Below, in pieces: positions 9,701 through 17,528 of a stretch of 64,000 bases of DNA. The position numbers and the translations under genes are program-made. How positions within the stretch are numbered: the first letter of the stretch is position 1; every line of letters starts with the position of its first letter. The stretch is taken from the NCBI RefSeq assembly GCF_001460935.1, contig NZ_LN906597.1, positions 1,255,825 to 1,319,824 of the forward strand, read 5' to 3'. The notes under the pieces were generated by a model. That model saw nothing but the letters and a program-made list of their open reading frames with translations, was not told where the DNA came from and searched no databases. The stretch is from Candidatus Ichthyocystis hellenicum. GTDB lineage: Bacteria > Pseudomonadota > Gammaproteobacteria > Burkholderiales > 2013Ark19i.

Positions 9701-12483
9701 ACAATTTTTTCTTTAATTAATACCACAGAATTTTTGAATAATTTTACTAAATTTTCTTTTAGTTTTTCTGATTCTATTTTTAGATGACGATCATCTGTAA
9801 TTTTTTTATTATCAATTTGATGTTTTTCGTAAGTATGTATTACATTTCTTATAAACGATCTAGTAACATGTGAATTATGGATTTTAACAAAGATAGCTTT
9901 ATGGATATCGTTTTGTGTGAGTTCTGTTTCTATCATATCTTTTACTTTATTTGGTAAATTACTAACTACTGTTTTTATCAAAGTTTTTAATAAGTCGGTA
10001 ATTATACCCCTACCTTTTTCATCTAGTATTGCTGATTTAGTATTTATAAATGTTCCCGTACCAACGCGGATGTGGTCTTGAATTAAGCCTAATAATGTTT
10101 CAGATTGATCTTCATTTACCGTTTGTTCAATTTTTTTACAGTATTCCCTTAATTTTTCAAAAATGGCTGAGTTTGATACATGAAGTTTGCGTATCTCAGA
10201 TACTGATTTACCGGCAGTTACAGCTATATCTTCAGCTCTAATGTTTTTTATATATGGAGAAAATTTATTAAAAATATATTCATTTATCGTAGAGTAAGTT
10301 CTACTTAATCTACTACATGATCTTTTATCTACTCTAACATTATTAGCTTTTCCGAGTTCTGACAGCAGGGTATTCCTGAAATAGTTGTTTTTATCTAATG
10401 GTATTTTTTTTATAGCGTACTCATATAGGGTATAGTTGTATTCATCGCAGTATAGATTTCTACGATTAGTTATCAAGGATGTACTAACATTTGGTTCGTG
10501 GGTTACGGGTAAATAAACCATTTTTCTTTTGTGAATTATTTCATCATTTTCTTCATCTTTTTGATGTTGTCTTTTTGTAGGACGACAAGAATATTGTTTC
10601 TTAGTTTCATTTCCAATTTTACTGCTAGTGGTACTAGCACGAAAAATGCTACTTATATCTGATAATAAGTTATTAATCATCGTTACTATTATAGATTCAT
10701 CTGGTGAAAATATGTTTGTATCACGAAGTATAACTGATGTTTTTAATTCTTCTCTTAATTTATTTTTTATAAGTTTTATTTTATCATTTTCTAAAATTTT
10801 ATCTTCTATCATTAATTCGTCATATTTGCAAATTTTTACTAAATTTCTTACAAATGATTTATTAATATATACGCCATGGATTTTAACGAAAGCATCTTTA
10901 AGGATATCAATTAAATCAGATTGCTCTATTGCGAATTTAATTTTGGGGGGCAAATTAAGAATAGTTTCTGTTATTAATTTTTTCAATAATAGAGCGATTT
11001 TATTTTCTTTATCTGAAGTAATTCCATGTGCGCCTTCCTTTAAACAATTTGATGAAATAAAATCAATATCATTTTTTGCTAGATACATTAATTTTTCATG
11101 GTCAGTACTTTGTATATTTTCCTCAATTTTTTTGCACAATTTTTCTAATTCACCAAAGAAAAAATAATTTGATACATATTCATCTTTGATATTTAACACG
11201 GACATTTCTGGTGTTATAACTACATCTTTGGCATGCAAAATGTTATTAATGTGTGTGTGTAAATTTGATGAAATGTACTTACGTATTTCTGAGTAAATGT
11301 TAGAGATAGCTATACATGCTTGTTCTATATAATTGCTTTTAATTTCGTTGTTAAATTCTTCTAATATTTGACGCATAAATAATTTTTCTTCATCAACTTC
11401 AATTTCTTCAATAACTTTTTCATATAAACTTGGTGTTAATTTACTAGAATATATGCTTACGTTATTACATCTATTTGTTGTTATGTTTGATTCTTCTGTT
11501 ATTGCCTGCTCTTCTACGGTGCTTTCAAAAGTACTTACTTTATTTGTAGGTGAGATTATATTTTTTCCTAATGGTTTTATGTAGTCATTTTGCTGATCGT
11601 ATTCAGGTACAGATATTGACGGTAAAAGTTCTAAAAATTCTTTTTCTTTGCTTTGTTTATCAGTATTTTTTTGACCGTCGATAAAAACGAATTCTGAATT
11701 ATTTGATTCCTGGTTTTTTTCAGTTGATGTAGATGCTTGTTCGGATAAACAACTATTAATAAAATGTCTATAATCACTCGATGATTGACCCGGTTCATTT
11801 GATACTTCATCCTCTTCAGTTATATCAGTTATAGTTGAGGGGTTGGGCGTATATTCCTGTTGATTATTGTTGTAATAGGGATGATTAACTGAATAATGAG
11901 TTGTCAATGTTACTTCTGGATTGATATGTGTAATACTTTTCGTCAGATCTTTACTGATATCTTGACTGAGATTTTGTAGTCCATATAATTGAGTACCAGC
12001 AGACGTGGGTTGTTGTTCAGATAAAGGGGTACTTTTACCGATTTCAATTTCAGTATTTGTAACTGATATATCATCTACATCTACATCTACATCTACATCT
12101 ACATCTACTTGCTCTCCTATATCTAGGTTGTCCCCTATATCATCTCCTGGTTCTTCTATATCCAGTTCTTCTGGATCTTGTTCTAGATCTCCTAGATTTC
12201 CCAGATCTCTTAGTTCTTGTTCTAGATTTCCTAATTTTTGTTCCAGATCTCCTAGTTTTTGTTCCAGATCTAGATTTCCCAGATCTCCTAGTTCTAGATC
12301 TCCTAGTTCTAGATCTCCTAGTTCTAGATCTCCTAGTTCTAGATCTCCTAGTTCTAGATCTCCTAGTTCTAGATCTCCTAGTTCCGCATTTACCGATGAA
12401 CTACTTGTTTGCTCAGTTTCGTTATTAGTTGATTCAGCGGCATTGTCTGCAATGATGATGCTATTATTTAGGTGTGGATACAT
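6745..12483 (-). CDS. Giant five-module repeat protein (left array)
   Basis: This is the longest member, 1912 aa, starting MYPHLNNS. The N-terminal 340 residues are disordered in appearance and very acidic. Residues 36-90 hold L-G-D-L-E pentapeptides that grade into LEQKLGDLEQ units, and a (VD)n run lies near residues 126-137. Five family modules start near residues 349, 683, 1033, 1347 and 1641. The modules align one to one with those of the gene at 686-6208: module 2 of both begins after RRNLYC(N/D)EYNYT, and module 5 of both ends the protein. These two genes are therefore recent relatives. No known domain, signal peptide or membrane helix is seen. The ATG at 12483 has no strong ribosome-binding site. 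A TATGAT hexamer lies at 12543-12548 on the minus strand. Function unknown. Confidence 0.9.
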   Translation of the reverse strand: MYPHLNNSIIIADNAAESTNNETEQTSSSSVNAELGDLELGDLELGDLELGDLELGDLELGDLELGDLGNLDLEQKLGDLEQKLGNLEQELRDLGNLGDLEQDPEELDIEEPGDDIGDNLDIGEQVDVDVDVDVDVDDISVTNTEIEIGKSTPLSEQQPTSAGTQLYGLQNLSQDISKDLTKSITHINPEVTLTTHYSVNHPYYNNNQQEYTPNPSTITDITEEDEVSNEPGQSSSDYRHFINSCLSEQASTSTEKNQESNNSEFVFIDGQKNTDKQSKEKEFLELLPSISVPEYDQQNDYIKPLGKNIISPTNKVSTFESTVEEQAITEESNITTNRCNNVSIYSSKLTPSLYEKVIEEIEVDEEKLFMRQILEEFNNEIKSNYIEQACIAISNIYSEIRKYISSNLHTHINNILHAKDVVITPEMSVLNIKDEYVSNYFFFGELEKLCKKIEENIQSTDHEKLMYLAKNDIDFISSNCLKEGAHGITSDKENKIALLLKKLITETILNLPPKIKFAIEQSDLIDILKDAFVKIHGVYINKSFVRNLVKICKYDELMIEDKILENDKIKLIKNKLREELKTSVILRDTNIFSPDESIIVTMINNLLSDISSIFRASTTSSKIGNETKKQYSCRPTKRQHQKDEENDEIIHKRKMVYLPVTHEPNVSTSLITNRRNLYCDEYNYTLYEYAIKKIPLDKNNYFRNTLLSELGKANNVRVDKRSCSRLSRTYSTINEYIFNKFSPYIKNIRAEDIAVTAGKSVSEIRKLHVSNSAIFEKLREYCKKIEQTVNEDQSETLLGLIQDHIRVGTGTFINTKSAILDEKGRGIITDLLKTLIKTVVSNLPNKVKDMIETELTQNDIHKAIFVKIHNSHVTRSFIRNVIHTYEKHQIDNKKITDDRHLKIESEKLKENLVKLFKNSVVLIKEKIVPPEPNKVNRLVNNLISDMSTISNIIETNRSHTTTRQESTFSDMSESYIEDMDVEKSNYSEASPNLGSAISPAPLQIDQHHPEMPEELNLVSKSYNRIDIFSENMSMSVYGYLIKKVSMDSIDSDRLRNRICSLLRRKVIRGITASDIKIDTTILNIKQYIVHKICSEAIKIKEIELSIISPGMNLTDIVNKCLLNKFLLNELHEYCKKIKRDIDQTVDKKVLSLIQKQLDIATGDIEINLEEADNCTRGKISKWVRSLIKNNTDTLCINIKSLLENNFNQHDISEGMFTTLHDVTVEKSLIRKVAKICSNGPIGRDTKNYCDIKIKIEEAVRESTILHEGRTFLPNESTVASLTDNLLSDITTDNIDTKRIPINEDETTEEVPENTASCSNEIEAEVCKDHVMEDSYRISNLMNMGGLTLSIYGYAVKKMELRNKRAFEESMLQEFGINEIPDNTNMRLSTTYSKVIDYIADKVYPYIMYISSIEDVSIKPGMSVSEIHNAYISNDAFFEKIQKSCSIVEKELRKTNHELIFPIIPSSINFNGRRLYTKITTGSEKRKNKFASILIDFMSYNIKNLPQIMKDEITNLTGAHIISNVFAQLHGAYIPKLFARKIEKISIACKLMSERNQLKLDLIEKKLKSAVDKSLTVVHKEIIFFPNKNTKMLMANHLILDIRKSLINDSTCHGPWIEEATNSSTSAQNSNHVYQDLKSPMMTRSIYEWATEKINIEEDTSLLSYITTEFKNEVVEQDDCSQSRINLSTVYSKIIDLIYEKTSQHIDSIMRVCDISITPSMSISDIKRKCINNYIFFCNLHEYCKEIASDISKAPCENFINILKPNNKIEIGINVDSEGEIKILQKLKCFIIDIMLDLPHKIIATIDRLGPSDISEAVFTQYHGIKVTKSFIRNVIEIYEEIVREIRTNQHLKFDDIIREQNDRLGCIIRNSPVLVKETALLPDGYTIELILNGMVLDMTEMYNKYSQEGMEK
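12072..12107 (-). repeat. 6-bp tandem repeat coding a (Val-Asp) run
   Basis: Six perfect copies of CATCTA (plus strand) lie in the N-terminal coding region of the 1912-aa gene and encode alternating Val and Asp. Copy-number change would alter the length of the acidic run by two residues per unit without a frameshift. Confidence 0.95.
12285..12384 (-). repeat. 15-bp in-frame minisatellite coding LGDLE pentapeptides
   Basis: The plus-strand unit AGATCTCCTAGTTCT recurs about six times without change. Degenerate versions, mixed with longer units coding LEQ(K/E)L, continue leftward to about 12165. It occupies the same place in the protein as the 5961-6105 repeat in the paralogue, but the unit sequence differs (LGDLE against LGELE). 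Each array was therefore probably expanded separately after the genes split. Confidence 0.95.
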
Positions 12484-12573
12484 GTCGATTTGTTTTTGAT
12501 TAATCGATGAGCAATTAGAAAGTTTTAGCCTCGTTTGCTGCGATCATATACAGAAAATATATGAACTAATATC

Positions 12574-12650
12574 AATTTTTTGGGGCTAAGAATATTATTT
12601 TTTATCAAACTAATTGTATTTCATTGAATAAATGTAATGGTATCAATATC
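12574..12650 (-). promoter_or_regulatory. Left-array upstream element, copy 3
   Basis: This is the counterpart of 6305-6380 and begins about 91 bp upstream of the ATG at 12483. The two are alike over some 75 bp, including AATATTATTTTTTATCAAA and TAATGGTATCAATAT. Weaker relatives occur at about 386, 17381 and 22974. Confidence 0.5.
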
Positions 12651-13019
12651 TTATGGTAATTATTCGTTATAATCAGTGTATTTTTGAGAGAAGTGCAATT
12701 TTACAATATTGGTTTTTAAGACTAATTAACATTAGTTATTAGTTGCTAATGGTTTATTAATTATTAAAATAATTAGGAAATTTTTTTAAAAATGTAAGTT
12801 ATTAATAAGGTCTATATAAACATAAAATTACGTATTTTTAAAAAATAATAAAGTAATACAATGTATATTAATTACTTTAAATAATAAAATGATTTATCAT
12901 TCAATGTACAGATGCACTGTCCACACACCAACGCATCATGGTAACTGGTGTTGTTTTTTCTGTATTATATCGCAGACTATATATTTGTTATAAAACATAC
13001 CGTGTCTTATCCTTTAATA

Positions 13020-13039
13020 ATCTCCTATTAATGGGAGAT
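13020..13039 (-). terminator. Possible weak hairpin after a left-array gene
   Basis: ATCTCC and GGAGAT form a six-pair stem, seven with a T-G wobble, around an AT-rich loop. It lies 31 bp past the stop of the gene at 13071-17297. On the minus strand it is followed by an AT-rich stretch but not by a clean T run, so termination is uncertain. Confidence 0.3.
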
Positions 13040-13070
13040 ATGGATATATCTATCATTATTTTCATATTTG

Positions 13071-16000
13071 CTAAGTTTGACAAAATTCTTTCAATAAATG
13101 ACCAATGATTGATTTTATCGTAGATTCGCTCGGTGAAAATACCATTTCCCCGATTAGTATTACTGATTTTTTCATCATTTCTTCTAATCTCTTTTTTTCA
13201 TGAAAATTATCAATAGATCTTGGTTTTTTTATCTTGAAGTCATAACTGCCATTACAAATATCTAGAGCATTTCTCATAAATGATTTGGTTACATATACAT
13301 CATTAAATGGTATAAATATAAGTCTCGAGATATCCGTTGCTTTAAGTTTATCAATTACGAATATAATCTTCTGTGGCAAATTATAAATAGTGTCTACTAT
13401 CAAGCATCTCAGCTCTTGCAAAATTTTATCTCTTTTGTTGTGGGCAACATTGCCTACATTGATTACAGGAGTATCATTTGAGCTTAATATAGGTAGAAAA
13501 CTTTCATGCGGTATCTCATTTATATCTATTGCCAGATCTTTACATTGTTCATATAGTTTGTAAAAAAATAATGCATTCGATATTGATTTGCGCTTTATCT
13601 CGGTAATAGACATGCCAGGATCTATTAATATATCCGAAATGAGTATGGTGCTATTAATGAGTGAATGAACTTTATCTGAGATATATTTTCTTATATTCGA
13701 ATAGATCATGGAAAGATTAATACATGATTTATCAAAATCATTACTTTCAATATCATCCTTTAGCTCTTTTAAGATGCAGTTTACAAATATTCTGTCCTCG
13801 TCAATTCTAATTTCTTCAATAGCAGATTCATATATGTGCTTTCTTAGTACTAGGGGATCTCTGTAATCTTGTGATGCCTCATTTACACTAGTTTTTTTGT
13901 AATTTGATTTCAATGTCTCATTTTCTACAAATAGTTTAGATCGTATGTCACTATGACCTTTAACTATGTCTGATAGTAAGTAATCAACCATTGATGTTAC
14001 TGTGCTTTCATTAGGTGAAAGCACTACTCCTCCGTATAATATAACAGATTCTTTTACTATTTCTTCTAATTTAATTTTTATGAGTGGTTTATCTATTACG
14101 TTAAATTTGTTTTCCACCATCATTTTATCTATTATATAGATGTCCTTCACATTTCTTATTAGTGATCCTGGAACGTATGCCCCATATAGCTTTATAAACA
14201 TGCATTCCGAAATATGATCTTCGTTAAACTTTTCTATTATGGACTTAATGCTATCAGATAAGTTGTTAAGGGCATCTATTATTAAAGTTTTAAATAGTGA
14301 GTTTATTTTAATCCGCGTACTTGTATCAATGTTGTCTGTAGAAGTAAACAAATTTTTTTCTGAACCAAAGTTTATTGTTCTTTGAAGCATAGGCAAGAAA
14401 TTTTTACCCTTGATTTCACTCAGATTTTTTGCAATTTCTTTACAACATTTATGTAATGTATCAAAAAAATATTCATTTGATATACAATTATTTTTGATAT
14501 CTGATATAGACATTCCTGGTGTTATACGTATATCTTTGATGCGTAAAATATAATCAATAAGGGGGTGAACTTTATCTGAGATGTATTTTTTCATCCTTGA
14601 ATAGGTATGAGAAATATCCATAAGAGAGGCATTAAAACCTCTATTTTTAATTCTGTTTTTTAACAACTCTAATACTTTACTCCTAAGTAATTTTTCTTTA
14701 TCGATATCAATTTTACCAATAATATATTCATATGTGTTTTTACTAAATTCCATGTAATGCATATTATTATAAGTATATATATTTGATACTATTTTTAATC
14801 CTTTTGGCATTACACTATTTTCAGGCATGGATTTATCCTGATTGGTTGCAGATATTTCTCCACAATGTTTATTTTTGTAATTACTTTGTTTAAATTTTTT
14901 CTTGTCTTTACCATATAATCTACTTGACTTGTAGGATGTGGGTATTTTTTTGTTTGTGAGGGTGTCTTGCGTAATGGGGAATACGCTATCCGTATTTAAA
15001 TTAGGTCCGTAATTAATGTCTAATAGCAAATGATTGGATATTAGATTTACTGTAGATTTATTTGGTGATAATACTTTTCCCTCATGTAGTACGCAATATT
15101 TCTTAAATAATTTTTTTAACTTTTTTTTCACGTCTTGATCAGTAATTCCTAAGTGTTCTTTTTTCATCATTAATTCATCGTAAGCGAAAATGTCCACTAC
15201 ATTTCTTATGAATGATTTTGAAATGTATGCGCCATGTATCTCAATAAAAATGCTAGACAAAATGTTATGTGAGTCAAAATTTTTTATTGTTAATTTAATA
15301 TTTTTAGACAAATTATTCGTATAGCCTATTATTAAGTTCTTTAATAACGCTGCTATCTTTTCTAATATGCTTATATCGACCTCTTCTGTATTAATATCTA
15401 TATACTTACTGTTAGTAAAATAAATTCGTCCTTGAATGATAGGTAAAAATTCTTCATAATGAGCTTTTTCTATGTCTTTTTCAATTTCTTTGATGTGTTC
15501 TGACAGTCTGTCAAAGAAAATTTTGTTTGATATGTATCTATCTTTAATATCTGTAATAGACATTCCGGGGGTTATTAATATATCTGCAATGCGTACAACA
15601 TTGTTAATGTGAGGAGAAATTTTATCTAAAATGTATTTCATTACTTTTGAGTAAATTATATTAGTGTTAACACGTGATTTATACGAATTTTTAATTTTAA
15701 TTTCATATCCAAGTTCCATTAATATAGTATCTCTGAGGATTTCCTTTTCGTAGATATCAATTTTTTTAATAGCATTTTCATATATGCTTGTGGTTAATTC
15801 AGTGGAATATATATCTACGTACTTATATGAGCATGATGCTAGTTTTATTCCATCAGGAAGTACGTGTTTTGATAATATTTTCGAATGACATTTACGATTT
15901 TTAGAGGGATATTTCTTTTTGGTGTTGACTTTATTTTCAGATAAATACGGATTGGACTTCATTACAGGTTTTTTTTCAAAATAACATTTATTGCTAATGA

Positions 16001-17297
16001 TTTCCTCAAGGTCTTTCGTATCTTTAATTTCAGCAGATCTTTGTTCAGTGATAAGAAAAGTAGGTGCCTGTAAAGAAAAAGTTGAATTATCATTTTTAAC
16101 TACTGTAGTAGTTCTATCAGATGATGTTGTGCGGTGCAATGTACCTGTTATGCTTAGTTTTGGTTCATTTGATGTTGTAATTACGTCATCCAATGAACTT
16201 TTTAGTGGGATATCATTATAATTATCTGAAAAATGTGCTGTTGATGATCCTGAATTATTATGCAGCATGTCTTCCAGTAAATCATTTGATATAACTTCTT
16301 CTACTATTTCCATATGTACTTCTGGGATATCTAGCGGATATTGGTCTGTACGATTAGTTCCAATAGGAGCGTGAGCGCTATCAAGGCCATAGAAGGGTGG
16401 TTCAGGTGAACATTTGTGCATCATATCAGCTAACAAGTCATTTAATATAACTTCTTCTACCATGTCCATATCTATGTCCGATCCATATAATGATTGGACT
16501 GAACTGTTACTATTGTTATTAGACTCACCTAAATAACAGACAGGTGATGAATTTGATGGTCCCTTGTTTGGCATGCTCTCCAATAAATCACTTAATATGA
16601 CTTCTTCCACCATTTCTAGATCTACAGTAGAAGCATAAAATGAATATTCTTTTGATCTATCATTATTTTCTGAAAAATAAGTTAATGACGTTCCTGAGTT
16701 ATTAGAAATTGTATTTTCTAGTAAATCTTTTAGTACAACTTCCTCTACCATGTCTAAGTCTGTAGTAGAACTATCAAGAGAATATTCTTCTGATTTATAA
16801 TTATTTTCTGAAAAAATGGTAGATGTGTCTGAATTGTTAATTGTAGTGTTTTCTAGTAAATCTTTTAGTACAACTTCTTCTACCATGTCTAGGTCTACAT
16901 TATGACTATCAAGTGAATATTCTACTGATTTATAATTATTTTCTGAAAAACTGGTAGATGTGTCTGAACTATTAATTGTAGTGTTTCCTAGTAAATCGTT
17001 TAATATTACTTCCTCTACTATCTCCATATCTACAGCATAGTGATCGAAATAATGCTTCTCCGTTACATCATTATTACTGGAAAGGTTATAAAAAGAGTAA
17101 GGTGCCGTTATATCTGAGTTGCTAAAGGTTAAATTCTCTTCTACGCTTTTTAGATTGTTTACAATCTGACTATAATTTAGAGGTTGATTATCAGACAATA
17201 CATGATTTATAGTGGCGTAAGAGTTGGTAATTTCAAAATTGCTTGATTCACCAACATTACATGTATCGTGGTAGTTGTTCGAAGGTTGTAAGTACAT
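13071..17297 (-). CDS. Three-module repeat protein with six acidic LxxLL-like N-terminal repeats
   Basis: The product is 1408 aa, starting MYLQPSNNYHD. Residues 90-345 carry six copies of a roughly 48-residue unit centred on (D/E)MVEEV(V/I)LxDLLE, separated by Ser/Asn-rich linkers. A basic linker follows (residues 430-470, many Lys). Three family modules start near residues 500, 852 and 1152, each with the ITPGMSI(S/T)(D/E)IK core and the SVIL and LSPN(E/K)STV ending. The two 5' genes of the same array have single, degenerate relatives of the acidic unit, so it was amplified here. No enzyme motif, signal peptide or membrane helix is seen. A purine-rich GAGAAAG lies just before the ATG, and a perfect TATAAT lies at 17363-17368 on the minus strand. 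Repeated acidic helices suggest multivalent binding, which is inference. Confidence 0.9.
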   Translation of the reverse strand: MYLQPSNNYHDTCNVGESSNFEITNSYATINHVLSDNQPLNYSQIVNNLKSVEENLTFSNSDITAPYSFYNLSSNNDVTEKHYFDHYAVDMEIVEEVILNDLLGNTTINSSDTSTSFSENNYKSVEYSLDSHNVDLDMVEEVVLKDLLENTTINNSDTSTIFSENNYKSEEYSLDSSTTDLDMVEEVVLKDLLENTISNNSGTSLTYFSENNDRSKEYSFYASTVDLEMVEEVILSDLLESMPNKGPSNSSPVCYLGESNNNSNSSVQSLYGSDIDMDMVEEVILNDLLADMMHKCSPEPPFYGLDSAHAPIGTNRTDQYPLDIPEVHMEIVEEVISNDLLEDMLHNNSGSSTAHFSDNYNDIPLKSSLDDVITTSNEPKLSITGTLHRTTSSDRTTTVVKNDNSTFSLQAPTFLITEQRSAEIKDTKDLEEIISNKCYFEKKPVMKSNPYLSENKVNTKKKYPSKNRKCHSKILSKHVLPDGIKLASCSYKYVDIYSTELTTSIYENAIKKIDIYEKEILRDTILMELGYEIKIKNSYKSRVNTNIIYSKVMKYILDKISPHINNVVRIADILITPGMSITDIKDRYISNKIFFDRLSEHIKEIEKDIEKAHYEEFLPIIQGRIYFTNSKYIDINTEEVDISILEKIAALLKNLIIGYTNNLSKNIKLTIKNFDSHNILSSIFIEIHGAYISKSFIRNVVDIFAYDELMMKKEHLGITDQDVKKKLKKLFKKYCVLHEGKVLSPNKSTVNLISNHLLLDINYGPNLNTDSVFPITQDTLTNKKIPTSYKSSRLYGKDKKKFKQSNYKNKHCGEISATNQDKSMPENSVMPKGLKIVSNIYTYNNMHYMEFSKNTYEYIIGKIDIDKEKLLRSKVLELLKNRIKNRGFNASLMDISHTYSRMKKYISDKVHPLIDYILRIKDIRITPGMSISDIKNNCISNEYFFDTLHKCCKEIAKNLSEIKGKNFLPMLQRTINFGSEKNLFTSTDNIDTSTRIKINSLFKTLIIDALNNLSDSIKSIIEKFNEDHISECMFIKLYGAYVPGSLIRNVKDIYIIDKMMVENKFNVIDKPLIKIKLEEIVKESVILYGGVVLSPNESTVTSMVDYLLSDIVKGHSDIRSKLFVENETLKSNYKKTSVNEASQDYRDPLVLRKHIYESAIEEIRIDEDRIFVNCILKELKDDIESNDFDKSCINLSMIYSNIRKYISDKVHSLINSTILISDILIDPGMSITEIKRKSISNALFFYKLYEQCKDLAIDINEIPHESFLPILSSNDTPVINVGNVAHNKRDKILQELRCLIVDTIYNLPQKIIFVIDKLKATDISRLIFIPFNDVYVTKSFMRNALDICNGSYDFKIKKPRSIDNFHEKKRLEEMMKKSVILIGEMVFSPSESTIKSIIGHLLKEFCQT
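16260..17035 (-). repeat. Six 48-residue acidic repeats (MVEEVxLxDLLE)
   Basis: The core occurs six times, near plus positions 17010, 16870, 16730, 16585, 16445 and 16295. Copies 2 and 3 are almost identical, including the downstream NTTINNSDTS and FSENNYKS linkers. Copies 4-6 diverge. Five of the six contain an L-x-x-L-L sequence (LNDLL, LKDLL, LSDLL). Confidence 0.9.
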
Positions 17298-17528
17298 ATG
17301 CTTTCTCGTGTGTAACGTAATTAAATCTGACAGTTATTGCTTCCGCATAATTTCACACCGGAATTATACTAGTATGTGTTAAATTTTTCTTTAAAATAAT
17401 ATTAATATTATTTTTTATTAAAAACACACGTAGTGGTATTTTGGAGAGTCGCAATTCTACTTTATGACTTATGCTTATAACTTATCACTGATTGATTCGT
17501 ACATAGTTTATTCAGGTTTTGTTATAAT
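17298..17528. other. Short intergenic stretch with promoter-like signals
   Basis: This is the minus-strand upstream region of the gene starting at 17297. It contains a perfect TATAAT (17363-17368) and a copy of the left-array AT-rich element (about 17381-17420, plus-strand AATTTTTC followed by AATATTATTTTTTATTAAAA). No gene is visible. Confidence 0.45.

Larger units (their letters stand above)
12484..13070. other. Intergenic stretch between left-array genes
   Basis: There is no convincing gene here. The right-hand half of the copied flank (12574-12650) matches 6305-6380. The rest is very AT-rich, apart from a patch around 12905-12960 that resembles nothing I know. A weak hairpin at 13020-13039 lies 31 bp beyond the stop codon of the gene at 13071-17297. 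Confidence 0.5.

Noticed and set aside
12165-12384. Leucine-rich repeat domain
   Set aside because: The period is five residues, not 20-29, and lacks the LxxLxLxxN pattern. It is a low-complexity or pentapeptide-like repeat.
12005-12499. Plus-strand frame of 164 codons coding Ser-Thr and Ser-Arg-Ser-Pro repeats
   Set aside because: It is the antisense of the minisatellites in the 1912-aa minus-strand gene. Repeats whose unit is a multiple of three leave several frames open; there is no ribosome-binding site and no independent similarity.
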